Positions 1 through 10,800 of a stretch of 19,711 nt of DNA are shown here, in pieces. Source of the DNA: Oscillospiraceae bacterium (GTDB taxonomy: Bacteria > Bacillota > Clostridia > Oscillospirales > Acutalibacteraceae). Every line of letters begins with the position of its first letter. Within the stretch, counting starts at the first letter, position 1. Where the stretch lies: assembly GCA_003517915.1 (NCBI GenBank), contig DOZQ01000271.1:31514-51224 (forward strand), given 5' to 3'. Below the pieces are notes generated by a model. It had not been told where the DNA came from. It made no database searches and was given only the letters and a program-made list of their open reading frames with translations. Position numbers and translations under genes: made by a program.

Positions 1-1874
1 AGCCAAAAGGTCTTTTTCTCAAAGGGATAACCGGGCAGACTTATCATATTCCCGGAATCTATGGGGTAAATCTTTTCCCAGTTAATATCTATGCCTTTCA
101 CATAAAGACACGCCGCCAGCTTACAGATTTCAAGCTCATCGCCGTAAGAACAAAAATCGACCTCTATAATCTCTCCTGTGAAACCATCTGGAGGAGATAC
201 GCCGTTTATGCAAACCGCAATGTCGGCTTTCTCCGTACACGCTGAAAGAGCACTTTCCGCTATCAACTCCTTCATCTGCGATATGTATATTGAGTCTTCA
301 CCGGCTATGGCAACCAGTGCCGTTTTTCCGGACTTGTGCTTTTGCCACAGCCCATCGAATACTATTCCCGAAAGATCCCCGCCGATGATTACCTCAGCAC
401 GTCTATAGGAGTGATTGCTCCTATAGTGTGCAAGAGTATACGCAACGTCACACAGAGAAACAAAACCGTTGCGAAGTTCCCCAAAATTCTTAATTCTTTC
501 TTCCATTCTGTCCAGCGCAGCAGCTTCTTTTGCAGAAAACACAAGCACGCCAAAACCTGTTTTTTTTGCCTTGGATTTACGTTGTTTATATTCTCTCACG
601 ACAACATGTGCGTTTGCTCCGCCCAACCCAAAGGAAGAAACCCCGGCTACCCTAAACTTTCCTTCATCCGGCTCCCATGGTTCACGTTTGTTTACCAAAT
701 AAAAAGGAGTCTTTTCTATCCTGAGAGCCGGATTAATCGTGTGCGCGTGGAGACTGGCAGGAAGCGTCTTGTGTTTCATAGAAAGTAGTATTTTAGTAAG
801 TCCCGCACTTCCTGCCGCCGTGAGAAGGTGTCCGATATTGGTTTTAACTGAGCCTATCCCGACCCTCAGCGCGGGATTTTGTTTTTTGTAAGGCTTAAAA
901 AGCTTTGCCAATGTATTTATTTCTATCGGATCACCGATGACAGTTCCCGTGCCGTGGGCTTCTATGTATGAAACATCACTGGGCGCTAAGCCGGAGTTTC
1001 TGTAGGCTTCCTCCAAAACATTGAGCTGTCCTCTGGGGCTTGGCGCCATTATGCCAAGAGACGCGCCATCGTTATTTACCGCCGAACCCAAAATCGTTGC
1101 ATAGATCCGCTTGCCGCGTTTTTCAGCCTTCGACAACTTTTCAAAATAATAGACCGCCGCTCCTTCGCCCAAAACACTTCCGTCCGCGTTTTTGTCAAAA
1201 GCGCGTGTACTTTTGTGCGGAGTCAGAATCCCAGCGTTCTTGGCAAGCATATGCACATCACGAATTTCCATACAGTTTACGCTACCAACAACAGCAGCCT
1301 CAATTTTCCCAAGCTTTATGTCCTCTGCCGCTCGATCAAGCGCGCTCAGAAAACCTGAACACGCAGTGTCAAGAGAAATGGAAGGGCCAGTGAAATTAAA
1401 TTGATGCGAAATTCTAGAGGCGGTCATGTTTGCCAGAACCCCCAAAAGCGCGCCTGGGTGTACCTTTTCAATCGAGTTTTCACGCGCATATTTTACAACA
1501 TTAATTACAAACGCACTGGTTACATTGGCGATATAAACCCCGATCTTTCTTGCTACCACGCCGCTCGTGTCCTCGCCGGCATCCTCAATAGCATCATAGG
1601 CGGTTTCCAGCAAAATTCTTTGCCGCACATCCATAAATAAAGCTTCTTCCTCAGATATCCCGAAAAAATCGTTGTCAAATTTTTCCACATCCGCCATTTC
1701 GCCCAAAAAGTCATTCCAATCCGGCGACTCGGAAAGCTTTTTTCTTTCATTACTAACCTTGCGTATACTGTCGCGCTCGTTTACAAGATTGTCCCAAAAC
1801 TCCCACTGGTCGTGGGCATCCGGATATCTCACCGACAGGCCGGTTATGGCTATTCCCTCACCGGTCAGACTCAT
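1..1874 (-). CDS. PKS protein, partial: KS3 followed by an AT-less linker (C-terminus off the left edge)
   Basis: Open frame from ATG at 1874 to the window edge (624 full codons, no stop), so the gene is partial. It encodes a ketosynthase (KS), which would condense the intermediate from the upstream megasynthase with a malonyl-type extender. KS motifs seen: DTACSG with Cys172, EAHGTGT with His307, NIGHLLTAAG with His349, and FGLGGANAH at about 415; all catalytic residues are present. The usual DPQ motif reads DVRQ. After the KS a linker leads straight to LPGYPFEKKTFW (613-624), the motif that normally closes the post-AT linker. No GHSxG or HAFH lies between, so there is no acyltransferase. 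The protein begins directly with the KS, with no obvious N-terminal docking helix. The start overlaps the upstream stop by 17 nt and is preceded by AAGGGGG about 10 nt away, which suggests translational coupling. An ACP and later domains are expected off the left edge. Confidence 0.96.
   Translation of the reverse strand, partial: MSLTGEGIAITGLSVRYPDAHDQWEFWDNLVNERDSIRKVSNERKKLSESPDWNDFLGEMADVEKFDNDFFGISEEEALFMDVRQRILLETAYDAIEDAGEDTSGVVARKIGVYIANVTSAFVINVVKYARENSIEKVHPGALLGVLANMTASRISHQFNFTGPSISLDTACSGFLSALDRAAEDIKLGKIEAAVVGSVNCMEIRDVHMLAKNAGILTPHKSTRAFDKNADGSVLGEGAAVYYFEKLSKAEKRGKRIYATILGSAVNNDGASLGIMAPSPRGQLNVLEEAYRNSGLAPSDVSYIEAHGTGTVIGDPIEINTLAKLFKPYKKQNPALRVGIGSVKTNIGHLLTAAGSAGLTKILLSMKHKTLPASLHAHTINPALRIEKTPFYLVNKREPWEPDEGKFRVAGVSSFGLGGANAHVVVREYKQRKSKAKKTGFGVLVFSAKEAAALDRMEERIKNFGELRNGFVSLCDVAYTLAHYRSNHSYRRAEVIIGGDLSGIVFDGLWQKHKSGKTALVAIAGEDSIYISQMKELIAESALSACTEKADIAVCINGVSPPDGFTGEIIEVDFCSYGDELEICKLAACLYVKGIDINWEKIYPIDSGNMISLPGYPFEKKTFW
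403..426. repeat. Perfect 9-bp inverted repeat inside the second PKS gene
   Basis: CTATAGGAG, a 6-nt spacer TGATTG, then CTCCTATAG. It lies in the AT-less linker region of the KS3 protein and encodes a short near-repeat, HYRSNHSYR. It would form a stable RNA hairpin; there is no T-tract, so it is not a terminator. Confidence 0.6.
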
Positions 1875-4800
1875 AAAGGCATGTCCCCCTTATCGTTTTC
1901 TCAGCCGCATTCATTCTTTTTATATTTATACCGCAGTGCAGAAAAACCTCAATATATAAATTTTCATCATCCCAGTTGACATTTATCATCCCCGCAGCAA
2001 TCGGCAAATCATCTTCCGCCGGGGCAAAGCTTTGCTTTTCTTCACGCTTGATATATCCCTGGAAATTATAAAACAAAGCATGAGGTACATTTTCAAAATC
2101 AACCAATGCAGAAGAAAGTTGTTTACAGACCCGAGGTAACGCACCGCGCAAATTTTCATCATAAAGCATAGACAAAAAGTTAATCCCCTCGTTTTTGCAC
2201 AGCGCTGCAAAAGTTTCTGCATTTTCATGTTCTCCCGCAAACATCGGTATAAGATCCAAAAACTCCCCAACACATCCGTAAAATTTTTTCCCACGGTACT
2301 CTCGTCCATAATCCACCAGCATAATCGGAATAAGGTCGATGTTCGCATAGTGTTGCAATAATTCCGCCGCCATCGTGAACGCGTATCTCCAAATATCTGC
2401 ACCTACATCTTTCAGCGGAACCTCCAACATGTACTCATCTTTGTCAGTTTCGGAGATTCTCGATATTTCTGCGACCGCTGCTAAAAATTCGTCATTTAGT
2501 TTCGCCCAGTTTTTTAGGGAAAACTCCCTCATTATTTCTGATTCAGAAATCTCAAGACCTTCTAAAATTGTCGGCGCATAAGTATCATATGCTTGATATT
2601 CAATTTTTTCTGGCTGTGCCAAGAGCTTCGCCTCGACGCTTCCGCGTAAAATTTCTGCACTTATGCCGTCGAAAGCCGAATGGTCAAACCCCCAGATATA
2701 TTTGAAGTTGTTCTCGCCGGTTTTCAGGCAGCAAAGGCGGTGCGGGAATTCATCGCAGAAATATTTGGAAAAAAGTTTTTCACACAGCCCCCGAACAATG
2801 TCCTCTGCGTTTTCGGCGGAATAACGGCTTATGTCGGCATATGCCACTGCATCGGAAATAAGCCCTTCACAACCGTCGGTATTATATTCGAGCCATTCGC
2901 CGCCTTCTCTGCTGCAGTGCAAAAGCTGGTGTTCCTTAATTATTTCGGCGAAACAGGCTGTCGATTCGCCAATGGCAGCGTTCTCGACCACCCCGATAAA
3001 TCCGCTTGGAACAGAAGGCAGCACCGACTGAGCTTTTTGCACAGGTGAAACGGGGAAACGCTTTTTGATGGGGAGCATTGCCAGCAGCCTAGGCATCACG
3101 GTAGTTTTCGCCGCAAGCGCTGAAACAAGAGCATTTATCTGAGCATTTGTCAAAACTGTTTTGGGCTTATCCACACTTGTCGCTGTTTCAATATCCGTGC
3201 CGCCCATAGCTCCAAAGATTGGGAGCGACCCCAATCCCTCAGCCGTTGGATTTGTGAAAATATCGTTTATCCTGACCTCAATTCCTCTTTCCCTAAGATA
3301 TTTTGCAACGGCAATCGCTTTGATTGATTGTCCGCCAAAGTCGAAGAAATTATCATCCATTTGTAAATCTTGCCGGGCGAGCGCACTTCTCATCGCCTCC
3401 AGAACGAGGGCGGCGCCATCTGATGCTTTTGGTGCAACCTTCCGTTCGCTTACAGGCTCACCGTCATCCATTGCCATAAGTACCTTCCGGTCAGCCTTTC
3501 CACTTGAGTTTAATGGTAAATCGTGGAGCTTTGTTATCCATGCCGGAATCATATAATCCGGCACGGATTTTTTCAGCTCGCGACGTACCTCGCTTTCTGT
3601 CAAACAGCTGTCGTCCGATAAATAATATGCGGAAATATACAAATCTCCCGCAGAATCGCTTTTTGCCAAAACCACGGCATTTTTAATCCCTTCTATATCT
3701 CGAATCTTCTGTTCGATTTCTCCAAGTTCTATCCTAAAACCCCGCAGCTTAATTTGAAAATCCGTCCTACCGATATAATCAAGGGTTCCGTCCGGGAGCA
3801 TCTTCACTTTATCTCCTGTCCTGTAAACTCGTTTTCCTCCCTCAAAGGGCAACAAAAGAAATCTTTCATCGGTTAGAATATCGTTATTTAGATAACCAGC
3901 GGCAACACCGTCTCCGCCGATATACAGTTCCCCTGAAACTCCAGGCGGCAACAAAGCCCCTTCTTTATCCAGAACATATATACAGGTGTCAGCGACAGGT
4001 TTTCCTATGGTTACCGTATCGCCTGCGGGCAACTCGTTTATCACACCACACACGGCAAAGACTGTGGTTTCGGTCGGTCCATATCCATTGATAAGCTTAC
4101 CCGCCCCCAAAGCTTCAAACGCCTGCCGCACATGCCGGGCGGAAGCGGCTTCACCCCCGAAAACGATGTGCCTAACATTTTTGAGTGAATCGATGTCCCA
4201 ATCCACAAGCATATTGAAAAGTGAGGCTGTGACAAAAAATACAGAAATGGACTCATTTTTTATAAACTCCGTCAGTTCAGCGACCTCGATAATCGTTTCC
4301 TTTGGTGCGATAGTAAGGCACGCACCGTTCAGCAAAGCTCCGAATATATCAAAAACACTGCCATCAAAGGCATAGTTTGACAGCTGCATAATCACATCGT
4401 CCGGGTAAATTTCGATATACCCGGCATCGTTAACCACGCGCGGAACATTGCGGTGTCGTATCATTACTCCCTTTGGATCGCCTGTGGAACCGGAAGTATA
4501 TATGATGTAACAAATATCATCAGGAGAAATTTCCGGCTGTATGAATTCTTCGGAATATCCGTTACCGTCCGCCGAAACAAACTCCGTCTCAAATGTCATG
4601 TCCGCATATTTTTTTTCGGCGATGACGGCGGCCGCACCGCTGTCACGCAGCATATATTCTATTCGGGAAGCCGGGAAATTCGGGTCGATAGGCACATATG
4701 CCGCCCCCAGCTTCAGTACAGCAATAATCGCTGTAATCTGTTCTATCCCCCTGTCAAGGAGCAACGCGATATACGCGCCTTTTCCCGCCTTCTCGGCAAG

Positions 4801-7800
4801 CTTGTTTGCCAGCCGGTCAGAGGCTTTGTCCAGCTCGGAATACGAAAGATTTTTGCCTTTAAAGCGTATTGCGGTATTCTCGGGATAAAGCCTTACAGTT
4901 TCCCGGAACAAATCTATGATGCTGACCTTCCCCTTGTGCCGTGAAGTGTGCCCCCTCCGGAAACTTTCCAACAAAAGCTTTTCCCTTTCTGTTGACAGAG
5001 ATATTTCTCCTATGCAGCCGTCAAAGCAGATGACTTCATTGACAACGTGAACCAGCCGCTTCAACATAGCATCGGCGGTTTCCCTCTTGAAAAGCTTTGC
5101 AGCATATTCCAGTGACAGCCAGAAATTCCCGTTTTCCTCCTCAACGGTGAAATTCAGATCGTATTTGGTATCAGTTTCGCCAAATGTATAAGGTGTTAGC
5201 ATAAGACCCTCTATGCTGAAATCCTCCGTGCCCATATTCACATAATTGAACATAACATCAAAAAGAGGATTTCTGGAAAGATCCTTGCGCACATCCAAAA
5301 CATCCATCAGCATTTCAAACTGGCATTCCTGATTGTCGTAAACCACCGCCATCTTTTTCTTTAGTGCCGTGAGATATTCGGCGACAGTAAGGTTCCTGTC
5401 AAGCCTGAAAAGTAGCGGAAGGGTGTTGACAAACATACCGACAACGCTTTGCAATTCATCTCTGATGCGCCCCGCAAAGCCCGTGCCAACCACAACTTCA
5501 TCCTGTCTCGAATATTTCCACAGCATTATATTCAGCGCCGCCAAAAAAATCATATAGGGGGTAGCTCCGTTTTCTTTGGCCAGATGGATAATCCCCTCAG
5601 AAATTCCCTTATCAAGCTCATATTCTGTTCTTCCGCCGTCGTAAGATTGCACAGCCGGGCGCGGGTAATCTGTATCAAGCTCCATCACTGGAATTCCATC
5701 GGCAAATTCGTTTTTCCAAAATTCTATTTGTGAGGCTATTGTACCGTCAGAAAGACGCCTGTTCTGCCATATCGAAAAGTCCTTGTACTGTATCACAGGC
5801 TCCGACAGTTTTTCCCCGGCGTAAAGCGCGGCAAACTCCTTCATTAAAATACCTATCGAGGTTTGGTCTGTAATTATGTGATGCATATCAACTGCAAGAA
5901 CATACCTTTCCTCCGATATTTCCAAGAGCAATACTCTTGCAAGCGGTGCTTTTGACAAATCAAAGGGGCGCAAGAAATTTTCCATTTCCCGACTTATTTC
6001 TTTTTCAGAAATCTGTTTTACTTCAACTATCTGTTCAGCCTGTTCTCCGACAATTTGCACAACTTCTCCGTTTTCAAACTTAAAACAAGTTCTAAACGCG
6101 TCATGCCTTTCTGCGATCCGCTCAAATACGTCAGTCAACCGTTTTTTATTAAGATTGCCTTCAATCATATATGCTGAAGCAAGGTTATAAGCCGTGGAGC
6201 CGCTCAAAAATTCATTAACGGCATACATGCGCTTTTGCGCGGGAGAAAGCTCATAACTTGGCCGATAGGTAGCGGGAGTTATATTTGCTTCTTCTACCGA
6301 GCGCGTTAAACCAAACACTGTGTCAGAAAGTTCCGCCACAGAAGGTGCATCCAATATATTTTCAACGCCGAGCTTCACGCCAAGCCTTTGCCGCACTTTG
6401 TCGCATATAAGCAAAGCAGACAACGACTCCCCACCCAAATCAAAGAAGCTATCAGATTCCGAAACATTGCTGCCAAATGCTTCCGAAAAAATTTCTTTTA
6501 TAATTGCAAAAACCATATTTTTATCGAATTTTACCGCTGATTTCTGCGGCAAGTTATTCGAAGCGGACAGATTCGCAGATAACGCGTCAATCGAAATATC
6601 CGCATGGTGATAAACCTTGTCAAACACATACGTTGGCAGAGAAACACGCGTCGCATTTTCCGACTGCAAGTATTCAAAGTTAATGTCAAAACCGTGCATC
6701 CACAAATTCCCTAAAACGGAAAGAATGTCTTTTGGGCTATCAATGGAGACACAGGCGTCACACCCTAAAGCTTCGCTACCGCCAACCCCTATCCCTATTA
6801 CAAAGGTCGTATCCGGAAATTTGTCACCGGACACATAGTTGTCAGGCTTTTGCTCCTCCATCGCTTTTTCTATATCTGATCCGCTGCGGATCATGGCTAT
6901 AGCATTTTCCGCAGCAACGGCACCCCGTGCCACCAGCGCCGCAACATTCCCTACGCCAAATCCTTTTACAAAGTCGAGCGGCACACCCGCCTTTTGAAGC
7001 AGTTTCGCTAAAGACAGCACAGAAATAAACCCTGCCAAGCGAGAATATTTATCGCTGCCGGCAACTGCTCCTTCTTTCAAAAGCGTACGCACTTTATAAG
7101 CTTCCTCATCTTTTAGCGTGCCTAAAAGATGCTCAGTGTGGGTACGATATTCCCGTACAAAAGGCAGCGCGGATTCTATTTTCGCGGCGGGAACTTCCCT
7201 GCCAAAGACGAAAGCGACACTATTTTTATTTTCCATACTGCTGTAGGTCAAAACAGCATTCGCAAGGTCTTTTCTGCTTTCTGCGGCAACCGTCAGTCTA
7301 AATGAGAATTTTGCCCTGCCTGCCAACGTTTTTGCTGCAGATGCGATACTGACAGACTTATTTTCTGTCAAATAGGCAATAACGCTTTGAGCGGTGTTTT
7401 CCAATGCACTCTTTGTTTTAGCGGAAAAAACCAACAGGGCAGGTGCTTCAGCGTTCTCAGTTCCCGAGATGGCTTCGTCTTTGGTCAGCACTATATGCGC
7501 ATTAGTACCGCCTACGCCAAATGAGGAAACTCCTGCGGCAATACCACCAAAAGCCTTATGACTTTCTACAGGTAAATAGAATGGGCTGTTTTCAAAATCT
7601 ATGCGCGGGTTGGGAGCGGTAAAGTTTACAAGCGGCGGTATAATTCTGTTTTTCACCACAAGCGTAGCCTTGATAAACCCGGCTACCCCTGCCGCCGCAT
7701 CCAAATGTCCGATGTTAGCTTTGACCGATCCAAGAGCGCAGTAATTCTTTTTGTCAGATGCGAAGGCACGTTTCAGTGCGCTTACCTCTATAGGATCTCC

Positions 7801-10800
7801 CAACTCCGTGCCTGTGCCGTGGGCTTCAACATAAAACACAGACTCGGCCGGAATACCGCTTTGCAGCAGGGCATTTCTGACCGCATCCGCTTGGCTCGAA
7901 ACGCTGGGGGCGGTGTATCCTACTTTATCCGAGCCATCATTGTTGATGGCACTGCCCTTTATGACGGCATAAATATTATCGCCGTCAATGACAGCCTGTT
8001 CATATGACTTTAACAGCACGATTCCGCAGCCATTCCCCGCGACCGTTCCCGTGGAGTTTTCAGAAAACGGACGACAGTGTCCGTCTTTAGAAAAAATCAT
8101 GCCCTCTTGCCACAAATAGCCTTCCTTTTGCGGGAATGACAACCCGACCCCTCCCGCAAGAGCCATGTCGGATTCGCCCCTGCGGATTGATTCGACGGCG
8201 TGATGAATCGCGATTAGAGAAGTGGAACAGGCCGTCTGCACGTTGACGCTGGGTCCGCGCAGATTCAGCTTGTATGATATTTTCGTAGCAAGAAAATCTT
8301 TTTCATTAAAGGTAATAGTTTCAAAAGCGCTCAACCCATCGTTTTGCCGGCCGATAAATTTACTCATCCACATAACATTGGAGGAACTTCCCGCAAATAG
8401 CCCTATTTTGCCCTTGTATCCGAAAGGGTCATATCCTCCGTCATCCAAAGCCCCGTAGACACACTGGTGCAAAACACGCATTTGCGGATCCATCATATCA
8501 GATTCTTTGTTTGAGTAACCGAAAAAATCTCCGTCAAAAAACTCTGTGCCCTCCATAAGAGCCTTTCGTTTCACATAATCGTCGTAAGAATAAAGTTCCT
8601 CCGTGATTCCGGCGTTTTCAAGCTCCGAATCGGAAATGTCGATAACTGATTCACGCCCGGCAAGTATGTTTTCCCAAAACTCCGCGACATTCCCCGCACC
8701 GGGGAATTTGCAAGATATCCCGATTACGGCAATATCTTTTATTTCGGCGGACTGGCGGGCAGAATCCTCTTTGACTTCGTAATTGTCTGTTTCTCCGAGA
8801 CTTACCGCCAAACTCTCAATAGTTGGGTTTTCAAAAAGCTGCATAAGCGGAATGGAACGTCCCAGCAGAGCGTTCAGTTTATTGTTAACCAGAATAAGTG
8901 AAAGTGAATTTCCGCCTACGTCAAAAAAGTTATCTTTTATGCCTATGTCGTCATTTTCCAAAATTTCCTTCCAAATTGCCAAAACCTCGCGGTGCAAACC
9001 ACTTTTTGGACGGTTGACCTCACCGGTGTCGGTAACGGATTTTGGTTCGGGCAGAGAATTAAAATCGGGTTTCCCGCTTACCAGCGTCGGGAAAATATCT
9101 ATCCTCATAAATTTAGCTGGAATCATATATTCCGGGAGTTGTCCTTTCAGGAATGTTTTCAGCATCTGTTCCGGCAACGAATGGTAGCAGGTGTAATACA
9201 ACACCGCTTGATTGTCGCCGTTTTGATTTTCCCATATTTTCACTGCCGCTTGTTTCACGGCTTCGTGCTTCTCAGCTGCTTTTTCAATCTCTCTAATTTC
9301 CACTCTATAGCCGCGAATTTTGACTTGTCTGTCTATCCTGCCGGATATTTCTATTTCGCCGTCATATAGTATTCTCGCCTTGTCTCCGGTTCTATAAACC
9401 TTTACACTGTCAACATAAACAAAACGTTTTGCCGTCTCCTCTGCGTTTCCAATATAACCTCTGGCAAGCCCTTTACCTGATATACAAAGTTCCCCAAAAA
9501 CACCCGCCGGCAAAACTGCCCCATTTGAATCCATAATATATACTTTGGTGTTGTCTATGGGAGAACCCACAGTAATAAGACTTTCTTTGCCGAATTTTTT
9601 GGCTGTGGACCACACGGTTGTCTCCGAAGGCCCGTACATATTGTAAATATCTGCACACGATTTCCCCCGCAGCAGTTCCAGCAGTCTCAGCGGGTAATTT
9701 TCCCCGCCTGAAAGGATGCATTTCAGCACCCCTAAGGCCTCTGAAAAACTGGGATGTTCCGCAAATACCTTTATTCTGGAAACCGTACTGAGTATGTGCG
9801 TGACACCATGCTCCACAATCTTTGCTCCCGCCAGTGCCGGATCAAGCGACTCCTGTTTGTTCGCGAGATAAACTGAAGCCCCTATACAAAGCGGAGCCAG
9901 TGATTCAAACACAAATATATCAAACGAAGGTGTGGTAACGGAAATTATTCTGTCGTCACCATATTTGAATAGTCCGCGGTGTTCTAAATCATGTATGAAA
10001 TTAACCACCGCGTGATGTTCAATCATCACACCCTTTGGCTTGCCTGTCGATCCGGAAGTAAAAATTATATAAGCTAATCTGTTCGCCCCCGAAATGTCCG
10101 GCAAATTTTCATTGTTTTCTTCAACGGAAATTTCGATTGCCGGATTCAGGACTTTATGGCCTTTCAGCGGCAAACCGGTTTCTTCTCCCCACAAAAGGAC
10201 AAGCGCCGCTCCGCTTTGCTCCAGCATATATTTTATCCTGTCTGTCGGGAGCTCCGGGTCAATCGGCATATATGCTCCGCCGGCTTTTAAAACTGCCAGC
10301 ATGGAAATAAACAGGTATTCGTCCTTTTCAGTTATGATTGCCGCTATTCCCTCTCGTACGAGTCCGTGATTTACAAGCCGATTCGCAAGCCTGTTGGCAA
10401 GGTTGTTTATTTCCCTATATGAAAACTTCCTGCCATCCGAAATCACAAGTGCGATTCTCTCAGGGTGACTCTCGACTTCCTTCTCAAAAAGTTTTTGTAT
10501 GGATTCGGATTCGTCAAAAATCGCGTCTGTGTTGTTTACATTATTGTCAAACCAAAGCTTCTCATGCGGCGTTAATAAACTTATTTTACCGATTGGTACA
10601 TCCGGGTTATCACATACCGCCGTCAATACCTCGGCAAAATGTTCCGTCAGTTTCACCGCCGTAGTTTCGCTGTAAAGAGAAGCCGCATAATCCAGAAAGC
10701 CATCAATCAGACCGTCTTCCCCCTGCCGAAGAGTCATTACTAAATCATAAGCAGAGGTCTTTAGATCAAAGTCATATGCCTCCGTCTTTATTCCCTCTAT

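Noticed and set aside
1861..3216. Calling the C-terminal domain a thioesterase or reductase release domain
   Set aside because: There is no GxSxG and no nucleotide-binding Rossmann motif; the HxxxDG motif and flanking segments show a condensation fold.
6600..7250. Calling module 4 a normal KS-AT-ACP module
   Set aside because: The AT region lacks GQGSQ, GHSxG and HAFH and is about 150 residues short, so it is called degenerate.
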